A DNA stretch of 64,000 nucleotides from Qipengyuania oceanensis (GCF_009827535.1 NZ_WTYN01000001.1:744001-808000); one strand, 5' to 3'; positions 1 to 8,457 are shown, counted from the first letter of the stretch. Notes: a model not told the origin generated them from the letters alone. Numbers and translations: made by a program.

Positions 1-471
1 ACCGAAACGCTGATCACGCTGACGTCCGACATTGTCGCCGCACATGTCAGCAACAACAGCGTGGGCGTGGACGATGTCCCTGCCCTCATCCGCAACGTGC
101 ACGAAGCGCTTGCCGGGCTTGGCAGCCCCGCGGCTTCCGAAGCGCCGCGGCCCGATCCGGCAGTCTCGGTTCGCAACTCGGTCAAGAAGGATCATCTCGT
201 CTGCCTCGAAGACGGCAAGAAGATGAAGATGCTCAAGCGTCACCTGATGACCGAACACGGCATGACGCCGGCCGAATATCGCCAGCGCTGGGAGCTGCCT
301 TCGGATTATCCGATGGTCGCGCCAGCCTATGCGGAAACCCGCCGGGACCTGGCGAAGAAGATCGGCCTCGGGCGCAAGCCGGGCCAGAAAGTAGCCAAGA
401 AGACGGCGGCTCCCGCGGCGAAGAAAACGGCTGCGACGAAGACTTCCAAGAAAGCACCGGCCAAGAGCTGA
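1..471 (+). CDS. mucR: MucR/Ros-family transcriptional regulator (5' end outside window)
   Basis: The reading frame is open from base 1, so the start lies just upstream; 156 residues are visible. MucR/Ros proteins are small zinc-finger DNA-binding regulators that bind AT-rich sites and act like H-NS. The finger is visible at Cys 202-204 (nt) in the pattern C-x2-D-x9-H-x4-H, with Asp where Ros has its second Cys, as in several MucR homologues. It is followed by the family block MTPAEYRQRW and DYPMVAPAYA. The last 30 or so residues are an unusual tail of repeated Lys-Lys, Ala and Thr, resembling histone H1 tails. The gene ends in a strong terminator and is transcribed apart from fur. Family assignment is secure; the regulon is unknown. 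Confidence 0.93.
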   Translation, partial: TETLITLTSDIVAAHVSNNSVGVDDVPALIRNVHEALAGLGSPAASEAPRPDPAVSVRNSVKKDHLVCLEDGKKMKMLKRHLMTEHGMTPAEYRQRWELPSDYPMVAPAYAETRRDLAKKIGLGRKPGQKVAKKTAAPAAKKTAATKTSKKAPAKS

Positions 472-513
472 GGCTGCGAAGTCTGCGGGTATCGGCCCGA
501 GTTCGCTTGAGAA

Positions 514-549
514 AGACGCCCCGCCACCCTATGTGGTCGGGGCGTTTTT
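514..549 (+). terminator. Rho-independent terminator of mucR
   Basis: A GC-rich stem (ACGCCCCG-CCAC pairing with GTGGTCGGGGCGT, one bulged base, loop CCTAT) is followed directly by five T residues at 545-549. It lies 43 bases after the mucR stop and 17 bases before fur, so it separates the two genes. Confidence 0.9.
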
Positions 550-565
550 GCACTGAGGGACCGGC

Positions 566-988
566 TTGCAGCAGAAAATCGATCTCGAGCAATTGTGTGC
601 GGACAAGGGCCTGCGCATAACGGAACAGCGCCGCGTCATCGCGCAGGTGCTGTCCGATAGCGACGACCATCCCGATGTCGAGCAACTGCATCGCCGGGCG
701 AGCCGGGTCGATCCGAAGATCTCGATCGCTACGGTCTACCGCACGGTGCGCCTGTTCGAAGAGGCCGGGATACTCGACCGACACGATTTCGGAGACGGCC
801 GGGCGCGTTACGAAGCCGCGCCGGAAGCGCATCACGATCACCTGATCGATGTCGAGAGCGGCAAGGTCGTCGAATTCGTCGACCCCGAGCTCGAGGCCCT
901 GCAGCGCCAGATCGCCGAGAAACTCGGCTACCGGCTCGTCGACCATCGTATGGAACTCTACGGTGTCCGGCTCGACCGCGACAACTGA
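566..988 (+). CDS. fur: Ferric uptake regulator, Fur family
   Basis: A 140-residue Fur-family repressor. The N-terminal winged helix covers about residues 1-80 (GLRITEQRRVIAQVL and SIATVYRTVRLFEEAGI). The dimerisation and metal domain begins with HHDHLIDVESGKVVEF, the usual metal-binding His block. The two C-terminal Cys pairs of many Fur proteins are missing, which is common in alphaproteobacteria. The start is TTG with a GAGGGA box upstream. It lies directly after the mucR terminator and its end overlaps the proposed plsC start, suggesting co-transcription with plsC and miaB. It could act as Fur proper or as another metal-responsive member; sequence alone does not settle the metal. Confidence 0.9.
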   Translation: MQQKIDLEQLCADKGLRITEQRRVIAQVLSDSDDHPDVEQLHRRASRVDPKISIATVYRTVRLFEEAGILDRHDFGDGRARYEAAPEAHHDHLIDVESGKVVEFVDPELEALQRQIAEKLGYRLVDHRMELYGVRLDRDN

Positions 989-1871
989 GCGGGCATTGCG
1001 CAAGGCCGAGCTGCGGGCTGCCGCTGCGCGCGGCGAAGGCTATCCGATTTCTCCCATTGGCTGGCTGCGGCTTTCCGTCCGTGCGCTTGGCCTGATCCTG
1101 GCGCTGATGGTCTGTGTCCCGCTGCATTACCTCTACCGCCTGCTCAAATACGGCTCGCCCTTCCCCAAGCTGTTCCTGTGGCTGGCGACCCGGATCGTCG
1201 GCGCGCGCGTTAGACGCCACGGTGTGTACCTGAGGCGCGACGTCTTCTTTGTCGCCAACCACATCTCGTGGGTGGACATCCTCGCGCTGGCGGGTGCCAG
1301 TGGAACGGCCTTCGTCGCCAAGCAGGAACTGTCCGAAGTACCCGTCATCGGCTGGCTGTGCCGCCTCAACCGTACCGTTTTCGTCAAGCGCGAGCACCGG
1401 ATGGGCGTTGCCGAACAGATCAACGACCTGCGCGAGGCACTGGCCGACAACTGGTCGGTCACCGTTTTTCCCGAAGGCACGGTTACCGACGGACAATCGC
1501 TGCTGCCGTTCAAGACTTCCATGCTTTCCGTGCTCGAGCCACCTCCGCCCGGAGTGCTCGTCCAGCCGGTAGTCCTCGATTATCGCGAGAATGCGGAGGA
1601 GATCGGCTGGGTCGGCGACGAAAGCGGGCTGAACAATGCCAAGCGCTTGCTCGCACGGCGCGGCACTTTCCGGCTCGACATCCATTTCCTCGAGCCGTTC
1701 AGTCCCGAGGAGTTTCGTGGCCGCAAGGCGATCGGCAATGAATCGCGTCGGCGGATCGAGGACAAGCTGGTCGAGGTCCTGGGCAAGCCCCTGCGCGAAT
1801 ATCGCTTCCCGTCAGAACCCGTGCGCTACATCCCCAGGCCACAGGCCCAGGCGGACATCCCGATCGAATAG
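963..1871 (+). CDS. plsC: 1-acyl-sn-glycerol-3-phosphate acyltransferase (PlsC)
   Basis: About 302 residues. It transfers an acyl chain to lysophosphatidic acid to make phosphatidic acid at the inner membrane. A hydrophobic segment near the N-terminus ([15 protein letters not shown]) precedes the acyltransferase domain with its NHISWVD (HxxxxD) catalytic motif and the FPEGT substrate motif. I chose GTG at 963 because a GGAA box lies 8 bases upstream and the protein then begins [17 protein letters not shown]; this overlaps fur by 26 bases. TTG at 996 is the alternative. It is followed 44 bases later by miaB, the arrangement usual in sphingomonads. Function is well supported; the exact start is not. 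Confidence 0.9.
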   Translation: MSGSTATTERALRKAELRAAAARGEGYPISPIGWLRLSVRALGLILALMVCVPLHYLYRLLKYGSPFPKLFLWLATRIVGARVRRHGVYLRRDVFFVANHISWVDILALAGASGTAFVAKQELSEVPVIGWLCRLNRTVFVKREHRMGVAEQINDLREALADNWSVTVFPEGTVTDGQSLLPFKTSMLSVLEPPPPGVLVQPVVLDYRENAEEIGWVGDESGLNNAKRLLARRGTFRLDIHFLEPFSPEEFRGRKAIGNESRRRIEDKLVEVLGKPLREYRFPSEPVRYIPRPQAQADIPIE

Positions 1872-1915
1872 CCACCTTGGCTTGGCAGCGCGCCCGCGCT
1901 AATGCGCGCCCTCCG

Positions 1916-3259
1916 ATGAAACCGACCACGCCTCCCAAGACCTACAGGGTCAAGAGCTTCGGCTGCCAGATGAATGTCTATGATGGCGAGCGGATGGCCG
2001 AACTGCTCGCCGCGCAGGGCATCGCGCCTGCGCCCGAGGGCGAGGACGCGGACCTGGTCGTCCTCAACACCTGCCACATTCGCGAGAAGGCGGCGGAGAA
2101 GGTTTATTCCGACATCGGCCGGATTTCCAAGGCTGGCGCGGCATCCGGCAAGCAGCCGCTGATCGCGGTCGCGGGATGCGTCGCGCAGGCCGAAGGCGAG
2201 GAGATCATGGCACGCGCACCGGCGGTATCGATCGTCGTCGGCCCGCAAGCCTATCACCGCCTGCCGGAAATGCTCGACCGGGCGGTGGCCGGCGAGAGTG
2301 CGACCGATACCGACATGCCGCCGATCGCCAAGTTCGACGCGCTTCCTGATCGCCGCAAGATCGGCCCGTCCGCTTTCCTCACGATCCAGGAAGGCTGCGA
2401 CAAGTTCTGCACCTATTGCGTCGTTCCTTATACCCGCGGCGCGGAAATCTCCCGCCCGTTCAGGGACCTGGTGACCGAAGCGCGCAAGCTGGTCGATGCC
2501 GGCGCCCGCGAGATCACGCTGCTCGGCCAGAACGTCAGCGCTTGGAGCGGGGAAAACGAGAAGGGTCACCGGATCGGTCTTGCCGGGCTCGTGCGCACGC
2601 TTGCCGAAACCGACGGGCTGGCGCGCATCCGCTACACCACCAGCCATCCGGCCGACATGGACGAGGACATCATCGCCGCGCATGGCGACACGCCCAAGCT
2701 CATGCCCTATCTCCATCTGCCGGTGCAGAGCGGTTCCGACCGGGTGCTGAAAGCGATGAACCGCAGCCACACTGCCGAAAGCTACCTCGAGCTGCTGGAA
2801 CGTTTCCGCGCCGCGCGGCCCGACCTCGCGCTTTCGGGCGATTTCATTGTCGGCTTCCCCGGCGAAACCGACGCGGAGTTCGAGGAAACGCTGAGGCTGG
2901 TCGACACCGTCGGCTATGCGCAGGCATTCAGCTTCAAATATTCGCCGCGTCCCGGGACTCCGGCTGCGACGATGGACGACCAGATCGCGAAAGAAGTCAT
3001 GGACGAACGCCTCCAGCGCCTGCAGGCCGCGCTCAATCGCGACCAGTTCGCCTTCAACAAGGCAAGCGTCGGCAGGACCTGCCAGGTCCTCGTCGAGCGG
3101 CGCGGAAAGCATCCCGGCCAGTGGCTCGGCAAATCACCGTGGCTGCAATCGGTCTGGTTCGAAGGGGATTACGCGATCGGCGATCTCGTCGACGTCGAAC
3201 TGGTCGAAGCGGGACCAAACTCGCTCGCCGGCCGAATTCTGCAGCGCGTCGCCGCCTAG
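1916..3259 (+). CDS. miaB: tRNA-2-methylthio-N6-dimethylallyladenosine synthase MiaB
   Basis: A 447-residue radical-SAM methylthiotransferase that adds the methylthio group to isopentenyladenosine-37 of tRNAs reading UNN codons. The N-terminal domain holds the three Cys that bind the auxiliary 4Fe-4S cluster (SFGCQMN, LNTCHIR, VAGCVAQ). The radical-SAM motif is [17 protein letters not shown], and a TRAM-type RNA-binding domain forms the C-terminus. ATG 1916 gives the usual family start ([20 protein letters not shown]); an in-frame TTG at 1877 would add 13 atypical residues. It sits in the plsC-miaB-phoH-ybeY-corC order but is separated from phoH by a convergent lipoprotein gene. Confidence 0.95.
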   Translation: MKPTTPPKTYRVKSFGCQMNVYDGERMAELLAAQGIAPAPEGEDADLVVLNTCHIREKAAEKVYSDIGRISKAGAASGKQPLIAVAGCVAQAEGEEIMARAPAVSIVVGPQAYHRLPEMLDRAVAGESATDTDMPPIAKFDALPDRRKIGPSAFLTIQEGCDKFCTYCVVPYTRGAEISRPFRDLVTEARKLVDAGAREITLLGQNVSAWSGENEKGHRIGLAGLVRTLAETDGLARIRYTTSHPADMDEDIIAAHGDTPKLMPYLHLPVQSGSDRVLKAMNRSHTAESYLELLERFRAARPDLALSGDFIVGFPGETDAEFEETLRLVDTVGYAQAFSFKYSPRPGTPAATMDDQIAKEVMDERLQRLQAALNRDQFAFNKASVGRTCQVLVERRGKHPGQWLGKSPWLQSVWFEGDYAIGDLVDVELVEAGPNSLAGRILQRVAA

Positions 3260-3266
3260 TCGGCGC

Positions 3267-3842
3267 TTAATCGCCTGCCTCCGCGACCGGCTCCGCCATG
3301 CGCAGTTCCGGTTCTTCCGCAAGTACCTCGGTTCCCTTCGCATCGGTCATGTCGGCCATCGAGGCATTGCCCGGATAGGCCTTCCCGTCGAACCTGAGCA
3401 CGGCTCTCCCGTTCGCACCGCCGCCGCCGGCTACGGCGACCGTCAGGTCTTTCCAGCCGTTCGAACTGGTGTCCAGGACCTCGATCGGTGTGCGCGAGAC
3501 GCTGATGTCACCGACCTTTTCGTACATCGGACCGGCGGGGGTCAGGACCAGGGTGTTGCAGCCGCCGGATCCGCAAAAGAACGGGCCGATCGGATAGACG
3601 ATCGCCTCGTCCGCCCCGTCGCCGTTCAGGTCTCTCCAGGCGAGCGCGTACTGGATCGCACCTGCATCGGGATATTCCTGCAGCAGATAGCGATTGATAT
3701 CCTCGTCCCGCGTCGGCGCGGCTCCCTGCGTTTCCGCCGAAGAGGGCGTTGCCGTGGCATCCTCGGCAGCGCCGGGCTCGGGCGCGTCCTGGGAGCAGGC
3801 ACAAGCTGCGAGGGCGAATAGCGAAACGGCGAGCAAGCGCAT
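3267..3842 (-). CDS. Predicted lipoprotein with a calcium-binding-like motif, function unknown
   Basis: A 191-residue exported protein I do not recognise by family. The N-terminus is a lipoprotein signal (MRLLAVSLFALAACAC) with Cys 15 as the likely lipidated residue, followed by a low-complexity Ala/Pro/Glu linker. The body contains DLNGDGADEAIVYP, an FG-GAP or dockerin-like Asp-rich turn, a Cys pair in FFCGSGGCN, and a glycine run (VAGGGGANGRA). It is convergent with miaB (7-base gap) and divergent from phoH, so it interrupts a neighbourhood that is normally one operon. It is probably a periplasmic or outer-membrane lipoprotein. No enzymatic motif is visible. Confidence 0.75.
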   Translation of the reverse strand: MRLLAVSLFALAACACSQDAPEPGAAEDATATPSSAETQGAAPTRDEDINRYLLQEYPDAGAIQYALAWRDLNGDGADEAIVYPIGPFFCGSGGCNTLVLTPAGPMYEKVGDISVSRTPIEVLDTSSNGWKDLTVAVAGGGGANGRAVLRFDGKAYPGNASMADMTDAKGTEVLAEEPELRMAEPVAEAGD

Positions 3843-3941
3843 GGGTCATGCCTCCTGACTTGAATGGCGGGTGCCATGCTGCGCTTTCGCGGCGGATCTT
3901 TCAAGCGCATGACTTTCCACCGTCTTGATGCGGCACCCTCC

Positions 3942-3969
3942 TTGCCAGCGTCACAATCGCGCCTAGATT
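3942..3969 (+). promoter_or_regulatory. Candidate promoter of phoH-ybeY-corC
   Basis: TTGCCA (3942-3947), a 16-base spacer and TAGATT (3964-3969) form a good housekeeping-type promoter. The expected start point is about 20 bases before the TTG start of phoH. A separate promoter is needed here because the lipoprotein gene cuts phoH off from miaB. Confidence 0.5.
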
Positions 3970-3995
3970 CCGAATCGCAACATGAAAGGAATGCA

Positions 3996-5042
3996 TTGGG
4001 CAGGAAACCCACCGGCAAGAATACGCAGAGGGCGATGCCTGCCTTCGCGTCCCCGCCCGTCCCGCAGCGTGAAATACGCCGCGCCAAGGCAGAACTGGGT
4101 TTCGATGACCAGTCGCTGCTCGTCCCGCTTTTCGGGCAATTCGATGCCAATCTTGTGCAGGTCGAGAATCGGCTCGGCGTGTTCATCTCCGCTCGCGGCG
4201 ACAAGGTGCAGATCGAAGGCCCCGAAGACAGCGTGGCCCGCGCGCGCGACGTGCTCAAGGCCATGTACGACCGGCTGGCCATGGGCCAGGACCTGGACGC
4301 AGGCGCGATCGAATCGCTGATCGCCATGTCCAACGAGCCCACGCTGGAGGGGATCGTGCGCGGCGATGCCGAACATCCGCCGGTGATGATCCGCACGCGC
4401 CGCAAGACGATCGTGCCGCGCAGCGCGGGTCAGATCCCCTACATGCGCCAGCTGGCGAAGGACGAGATCATCTTCGCGCTCGGCCCTGCGGGGACCGGCA
4501 AGACCTATCTAGCGGTCGCGCAGGCGGTCAGCCAGCTGATCACCGGCAGCGTGCAGCGACTGATCCTGTCGCGCCCGGCGGTGGAAGCGGGCGAGAAGCT
4601 GGGCTTCCTGCCCGGCGACATGAAGGACAAGGTCGACCCCTATCTGCGCCCGCTTTACGATGCGCTGTTCGATTGCATGCCGCCAGAACAGGTCGAACGG
4701 CGCCTGGCGTCGGGCGAAATCGAGATCGCGCCGATCGCCTTCATGCGCGGACGCACGCTGGCCGATGCCTTCGTCATCCTCGACGAGGCGCAGAACACCA
4801 CTCGCGAACAGATGAAGATGTTCCTCACCCGCTTCGGACAGAACAGCCGGATGGTGGTGTGCGGCGATCCCAAGCAGGTCGACATACCCGGCGGCGACCG
4901 GATGAGCGGGCTGGCAGATGCGGTCTCGCGCCTCGAAGGGGTCGAGGGGATCGCGGTCTCGCGGTTCACGTCTGCCGACGTGGTGCGCCACCCGATCGTG
5001 GGGCGCATCGTCGAGGCATACGAGGGCCAGGACGCCGGTTAG
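3996..5042 (+). CDS. phoH: PhoH-like ATPase
   Basis: 348 residues. PhoH-like proteins are cytoplasmic P-loop ATPases related to the helicase fold and linked to RNA metabolism; the exact substrate is not established. A small N-terminal KH-like region (LFGQFDANLVQVENRLG) precedes the PhoH domain with Walker A GPAGTGKTYL, and Walker B VILDEAQNTT. I chose TTG 3996 (LGRKPTGKNTQRA) because AAAGGA lies 5 bases upstream and the length then fits the family; ATG 4035 is possible. The stop is 3 bases before ybeY, so the two are very likely co-translated, as is common for this pair. Confidence 0.93.
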   Translation: MGRKPTGKNTQRAMPAFASPPVPQREIRRAKAELGFDDQSLLVPLFGQFDANLVQVENRLGVFISARGDKVQIEGPEDSVARARDVLKAMYDRLAMGQDLDAGAIESLIAMSNEPTLEGIVRGDAEHPPVMIRTRRKTIVPRSAGQIPYMRQLAKDEIIFALGPAGTGKTYLAVAQAVSQLITGSVQRLILSRPAVEAGEKLGFLPGDMKDKVDPYLRPLYDALFDCMPPEQVERRLASGEIEIAPIAFMRGRTLADAFVILDEAQNTTREQMKMFLTRFGQNSRMVVCGDPKQVDIPGGDRMSGLADAVSRLEGVEGIAVSRFTSADVVRHPIVGRIVEAYEGQDAG

Positions 5043-5045
5043 CTC

Positions 5046-5540
5046 TTGCAGCTCGAGATCGACATCGAGGAATGGCCCGGCGACGGTTGGGAACGGCTCG
5101 CGGAGCGGGTGGCGGGTGCTGCCTGCTCGGTTGCGCCGGAGCTCGCCAGCGATCGCCTGACCGTGTCGATCCTCTTTACCACCGACGCTGAGGTGCACGA
5201 ACTCAACCGGCAATGGCGGGACAAGGACAAGCCGACCAACGTGCTGTCCTTTCCCATGCTCGATCGAACCGAATTGCTGGAGCTTGCGCCGGACGGGCCG
5301 CCCGAAATGCTCGGCGATCTCGCCCTCGCACACGAGACATGCGCACGCGAGGCGGCCGCCAAGGACATCGCCCTTGCCGATCACGCGGCGCATCTGTTGG
5401 TGCACGGATTGCTGCACCTTGCCGGCTACGATCACGAGACGAGCGAGGCGGATGCCGAGAAAATGGAGGCGCTGGAAATAAAGGCGCTTGCGGAACTGGG
5501 TATCGGGGACCCATATGGGGACCGCGACTTAGAGGAGTAG
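5046..5540 (+). CDS. ybeY: Endoribonuclease YbeY, rRNA maturation factor
   Basis: 164 residues, usual length. YbeY is a metal-dependent endoribonuclease needed for 16S rRNA 3' processing and 70S quality control. The zinc-binding signature HGLLHLAGYDH near residues 115-125 is complete, and the preceding NVLSFP strand motif is present. It starts with TTG three bases after the phoH stop and ends 12 bases before corC, so it is part of a tight three-gene transcription unit. Confidence 0.95.
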   Translation: MQLEIDIEEWPGDGWERLAERVAGAACSVAPELASDRLTVSILFTTDAEVHELNRQWRDKDKPTNVLSFPMLDRTELLELAPDGPPEMLGDLALAHETCAREAAAKDIALADHAAHLLVHGLLHLAGYDHETSEADAEKMEALEIKALAELGIGDPYGDRDLEE

Positions 5541-5552
5541 CCACCGAGGGCC

Positions 5553-6479
5553 ATGCCCGATCCTGAAACCGCCGGCGGAGAGGCGGAGAGTAGCAGCGGG
5601 CTGTGGCTCGCCATCCGCAAATTTTTCGATGCCGATGACGGCGATCGTTCGCTTCGCGCGCAGATCGAGGAAGCGATCGACGAGCACGAGGGCGAGAACG
5701 GTTCGCCGTCGGACGCCGCCTCGCCCGACGGCGACCTGTCGCAGGTCGAGCTGCAGATGCTACGCAACCTGCTGCACTTTTCCGAGCACGATGCGGACGA
5801 TGTCGCGATTCCGCGCGGCGAGATCATAGCGGTCTCCGCAGAGGCGAGCTGGGAAGAGCTGGTCAGGGTGTTTTCCGAACACGGGCATTCGCGCATCCCC
5901 GTATATCGCGACACGCTCGACCAGGTGGTCGGCATGATGCACATCAAGGATGTCTTCAGCCATCTGGCGGACGGCACGAAGCCGACTGACTGGACCGCAC
6001 TGATGCGCCAGCCGATCTTCGTTCCGCAGAGCCGCGGCGCGCTCGACGTGCTGGCCGACATGCGCCTGCAACGCATGCACCTGGCTGTGGTGCTCGACGA
6101 GTATTCCGGGACCGACGGGATCATCACGATCGAAGACCTGGTCGAGGAGATCGTCGGCGAGATCGAGGACGAACACGACGACGCGCCCGAAGAATGGATT
6201 GCCCCCATCGGCAATGGCATGTGGGATTGCGACGCGCGCGCCGAACTGGACGACGTGGCCGAGAAGGTCGATCCCGCGCTTGCCGAGGTGGAAGAAGCGG
6301 TCGACACGCTGGGCGGCCTCGCTTTCGTGCTGGCCGAGCAGATCCCCGAAGTCGGAGCGATGCTGCGGCACCCGAGCGGCTGGACCATCGAAGTGACCGA
6401 TGGCGACGCGACCCATGTGACGCGCCTGCGCCTTCATCCGCCGGTCGATCAGACCGAAGAGGCGCTCGCAGACGGCTGA
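5553..6479 (+). CDS. corC: CorC/YbeX-type CBS-domain protein (hemolysin family)
   Basis: 308 residues. Two CBS domains occupy the centre (from VAIPRGEIIAVS through HSRIPVYRDTLDQVVGMMHIKDV and QRMHLAVVLDEYSGTDGIITIEDLVEEIVGEI), and a C-terminal CorC_HlyC domain follows (residues about 215-300). The protein lacks membrane helices, so it is the soluble YbeX/CorC class. These are linked to magnesium/cobalt efflux and, next to ybeY, to ribosome metabolism. It ends the phoH operon. In many relatives the apolipoprotein acyltransferase gene lnt comes next; here a LysR gene does. Confidence 0.9.
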   Translation: MPDPETAGGEAESSSGLWLAIRKFFDADDGDRSLRAQIEEAIDEHEGENGSPSDAASPDGDLSQVELQMLRNLLHFSEHDADDVAIPRGEIIAVSAEASWEELVRVFSEHGHSRIPVYRDTLDQVVGMMHIKDVFSHLADGTKPTDWTALMRQPIFVPQSRGALDVLADMRLQRMHLAVVLDEYSGTDGIITIEDLVEEIVGEIEDEHDDAPEEWIAPIGNGMWDCDARAELDDVAEKVDPALAEVEEAVDTLGGLAFVLAEQIPEVGAMLRHPSGWTIEVTDGDATHVTRLRLHPPVDQTEEALADG

Positions 6480-6481
6480 TA

Positions 6482-6497
6482 TTGTGCAACTGCACAA
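6482..6497. promoter_or_regulatory. Perfect 7-2-7 palindrome, probable LysR operator
   Basis: TTGTGCA, two bases, TGCACAA: a perfect inverted repeat in the short gap between corC and the LysR gene. It also fits the T-N11-A pattern of LysR-type boxes. It begins 3 bases after the corC stop and ends 42 bases before the LysR start, a suitable position for autoregulation. Confidence 0.55.
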
Positions 6498-6539
6498 AAG
6501 TGCCTCGACAAGGGGTGAGCGGGTCGCCATCTATCGGCA

Positions 6540-7424
6540 ATGGCGACGCGTCGACTTCCTCCCCTGCGCGCTCTCGAAGCCTTCATGCGCACCGTCAGGC
6601 TGGGTTCTGCCCGGGCTGCTGCGGAGGAGCTCGGGCTGAGCCCGTCTGCGCTGTCGCGCCGGATCGGCAATCTCGAAGCCTTCGTCGGCAAGAAGCTTTT
6701 CACCCGCGCCCGCCAGTCGATGCAGCTGACCGACGAAGGGCATCATTTCTACGAGGCCGTCGCTCCGCAGTTCGAGGCGCTGGCCCGGGCGGTCGAAGGC
6801 CAGTCGGAAAACCTCTCGCTCCTGCGCCTCCGGCTCGGCGTCCTGCCCCTGTTCGGCAGCCAGCGGCTGTTCCCCAAGCTGGCCGAACTGCGCCAGCGCC
6901 ACCCGCTGCTGCACATCGACATCGATACCGGCCCGCACCTCGAAGGCCGTGTCGGGGACGTGCTCGATGCGGCGATCATCCTGTCGCGCGGGCCCGATAC
7001 GTCGCTTCACGCAGTCCGGCTCGACGAGAACAAGGTCCACGCGATCGCCAACCGGCCGACCGCCGAGATGCTGGGCAAGACGCCCGACATCGACCGGCTG
7101 CGCAAGCAGACCTTCCTCGTCCATAACGAATTGCCGGACAGCTTCGTCGCGTGGAAGCGCGAACTGGGGCTCGACGGCTTGGAGCCTGCCGCCATCGACC
7201 ACTTCGATTCCGGCCAGCTGATGCTGGAAGCTGCGGCCCAGGGTCTCGGCATCGCCATCATGCACGACGATCACATGCGCCGCGCGGACGACGACCGGCT
7301 GACCGACCTCTACGACATCGAGGTCGAGAGCCCGTACAGCTACTGGTTCGTGTGCAAGCCGACGGCGCTGGAAGAGCGGCCGGTGAGGCTGTTTCACGAC
7401 TGGCTGGTCGGCGCAGGCCTCTAG
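6540..7424 (+). CDS. LysR-family transcriptional regulator (GcvA-like)
   Basis: 294 residues. The N-terminal HTH (about residues 6-65: LRALEAFMRTVRLGSARAAAEELGLS and the SALSRRIGNLEAF turn) is typical of LysR regulators, and the remainder is a substrate-binding fold. The opening RRLPPLRALEAF is like the GcvA/AmpR subgroup. The target genes cannot be told: it is not divergent from a metabolic gene, its neighbour on the right being a convergent PilZ gene. A perfect palindrome upstream is a likely self-operator. No strong ribosome-binding site is visible close to ATG 6540. Confidence 0.88.
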   Translation: MATRRLPPLRALEAFMRTVRLGSARAAAEELGLSPSALSRRIGNLEAFVGKKLFTRARQSMQLTDEGHHFYEAVAPQFEALARAVEGQSENLSLLRLRLGVLPLFGSQRLFPKLAELRQRHPLLHIDIDTGPHLEGRVGDVLDAAIILSRGPDTSLHAVRLDENKVHAIANRPTAEMLGKTPDIDRLRKQTFLVHNELPDSFVAWKRELGLDGLEPAAIDHFDSGQLMLEAAAQGLGIAIMHDDHMRRADDDRLTDLYDIEVESPYSYWFVCKPTALEERPVRLFHDWLVGAGL

Positions 7425-7437
7425 CAGCCCGGGGTCG

Positions 7438-7740
7438 TCAGGCAGCTTTCGCCTGTGGCAGTCGCAGCTTGAGATGTTCGTAGATCGTCTCGTGCATGAC
7501 GCGTTCGAACGCGATCCCCGCCCTGTCATCCTCGATCCAGAGGACGTATCCGGGCATGAATTCGAGCCCTTCCATCTTGACCAGGATGCGGTCGTCCACG
7601 CGCAATCCGGTCCCGCGCGCATCGACCATGCAGCCCGCCGCCGACAGGTCTAGCACCTGGACATCCGTCATCCCGCCGCGCGCATTGCGCAGCTTGGCCT
7701 GCAACGCCTTGTCTTCGCGGTAGTCGGGAGGCGGGTTCAT
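7438..7740 (-). CDS. PilZ-domain protein
   Basis: A single-domain protein of 100 residues. PilZ domains bind cyclic di-GMP and act as effectors on motility or polysaccharide synthesis. The second motif is intact (DLSAAG, DxSxxG, residues about 31-36). The first, normally RxxxR, is only approximate here (KLRNAR), so nucleotide binding is uncertain. It is encoded convergently to the LysR gene with a 13-base gap and lies downstream of the cyclophilin gene on the same strand, separated from it by a large hairpin. Confidence 0.85.
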   Translation of the reverse strand: MNPPPDYREDKALQAKLRNARGGMTDVQVLDLSAAGCMVDARGTGLRVDDRILVKMEGLEFMPGYVLWIEDDRAGIAFERVMHETIYEHLKLRLPQAKAA

Positions 7741-7820
7741 CGATCAAGCTCCACGCATCGGACATGCCGGATCGCCGGAAATGGCTTTCCGATCTATGCC
7801 CGTTAGTGCTTTGCGAAATG

Positions 7821-7855
7821 CTGCCGGACATGCTTGTGAGCAGATGTCCGGACAG
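7821..7855. repeat. Long imperfect hairpin between cyclophilin and PilZ genes
   Basis: CTGCCGGACAT (7821-7831) pairs with ATGTCCGGACAG (7844-7855) with one bulged base, and the inner GCT/AGC pair closes a TGTG loop, giving about 14 base pairs. No T-run follows on either strand, so it is not a classical terminator. The core CCGGACAT also appears nearby around 7759-7768. It may be a transcript-end structure for the cyclophilin gene or a protein site. Confidence 0.6.
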
Positions 7856-7900
7856 CCCTAATTTCGCGTGAACCCGCCCCTTCGGGGCCGATACCGCCTT

Positions 7901-8362
7901 TTAGGAAACGGCCGCCTTGACGATCTTACCCGGCTCGCGCGGCGGCTCACCCTTGGGCAGCGCGTCGACGTGTTCCATGCCGCTCTCGACCTGGCCCCAG
8001 ACGGTGTACTGACCGTCGAGGAAATGCGCGTCGTCGAAGCAGATGAAGAACTGCGAATTGGCGCTGTCGGGAACCTGGGTGCGTGCCATCGAGCAGGTGC
8101 CGCGAACATGCGGCTCGCTGTTGAACTCGGCCTTGAGATCCGGCTTGTCGCTGCCGCTCATGCCGGTACCCGTCGGATCGCCGCCCTGCGCCATGAAACC
8201 GGGGATCACGCGGTGGAAGACCACGCCATCGTAGAAGCCCTCGCTTGCTAGCGTGGTGATCCGCTCGACATGGCCCGGTGCAAGGTCCGGCCGCAGCTTG
8301 ATGACCACATCGCCCCCTTCGCCATTGCCGGTGTCGAGGGTGAGCGTAAGTTTGTCGGCCAT
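7901..8362 (-). CDS. ppiB: Cyclophilin-type peptidyl-prolyl cis-trans isomerase
   Basis: 153 residues, cytoplasmic (no signal peptide), so closer to PpiB than PpiA. It catalyses proline isomerisation during folding. Visible cyclophilin blocks are YDGVVFHRVIPGFMAQGGDP, GTCSMAR and NSQFFIC (with the catalytic Arg in HRV), then TVWGQVESGM. ATG 8362 (MADKLTLTLDTGNGEGG) has AGGAG about 9 bases upstream. The gene is divergent from mgtE. Confidence 0.94.
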   Translation of the reverse strand: MADKLTLTLDTGNGEGGDVVIKLRPDLAPGHVERITTLASEGFYDGVVFHRVIPGFMAQGGDPTGTGMSGSDKPDLKAEFNSEPHVRGTCSMARTQVPDSANSQFFICFDDAHFLDGQYTVWGQVESGMEHVDALPKGEPPREPGKIVKAAVS

Positions 8363-8429
8363 GCTGGTATATTCTCCTGAAATTCGTGAGCGCCCTACAT
8401 AGGGGCAGCGCACCATCTCTCAACCCCGC

Positions 8430-8457
8430 TTGCCTTTTCGCAAGCCGCGCCTAGAGC
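8430..8457 (+). promoter_or_regulatory. Candidate promoter of mgtE, possibly giving a leaderless message
   Basis: TTGCCT (8430-8435), 16-base spacer, TAGAGC (8452-8457). The bases around the -10 box (GCGCCTAGA) are identical to those of the phoH promoter candidate at 3942-3969. The ATG of mgtE lies only 7 bases after the -10 box, where transcription would begin. Confidence 0.45.

Noticed and set aside
7876-7888. Short GCCCC-TTC-GGGGC hairpin as terminator of the cyclophilin gene
   Set aside because: Only five pairs and no T-run on the minus strand.
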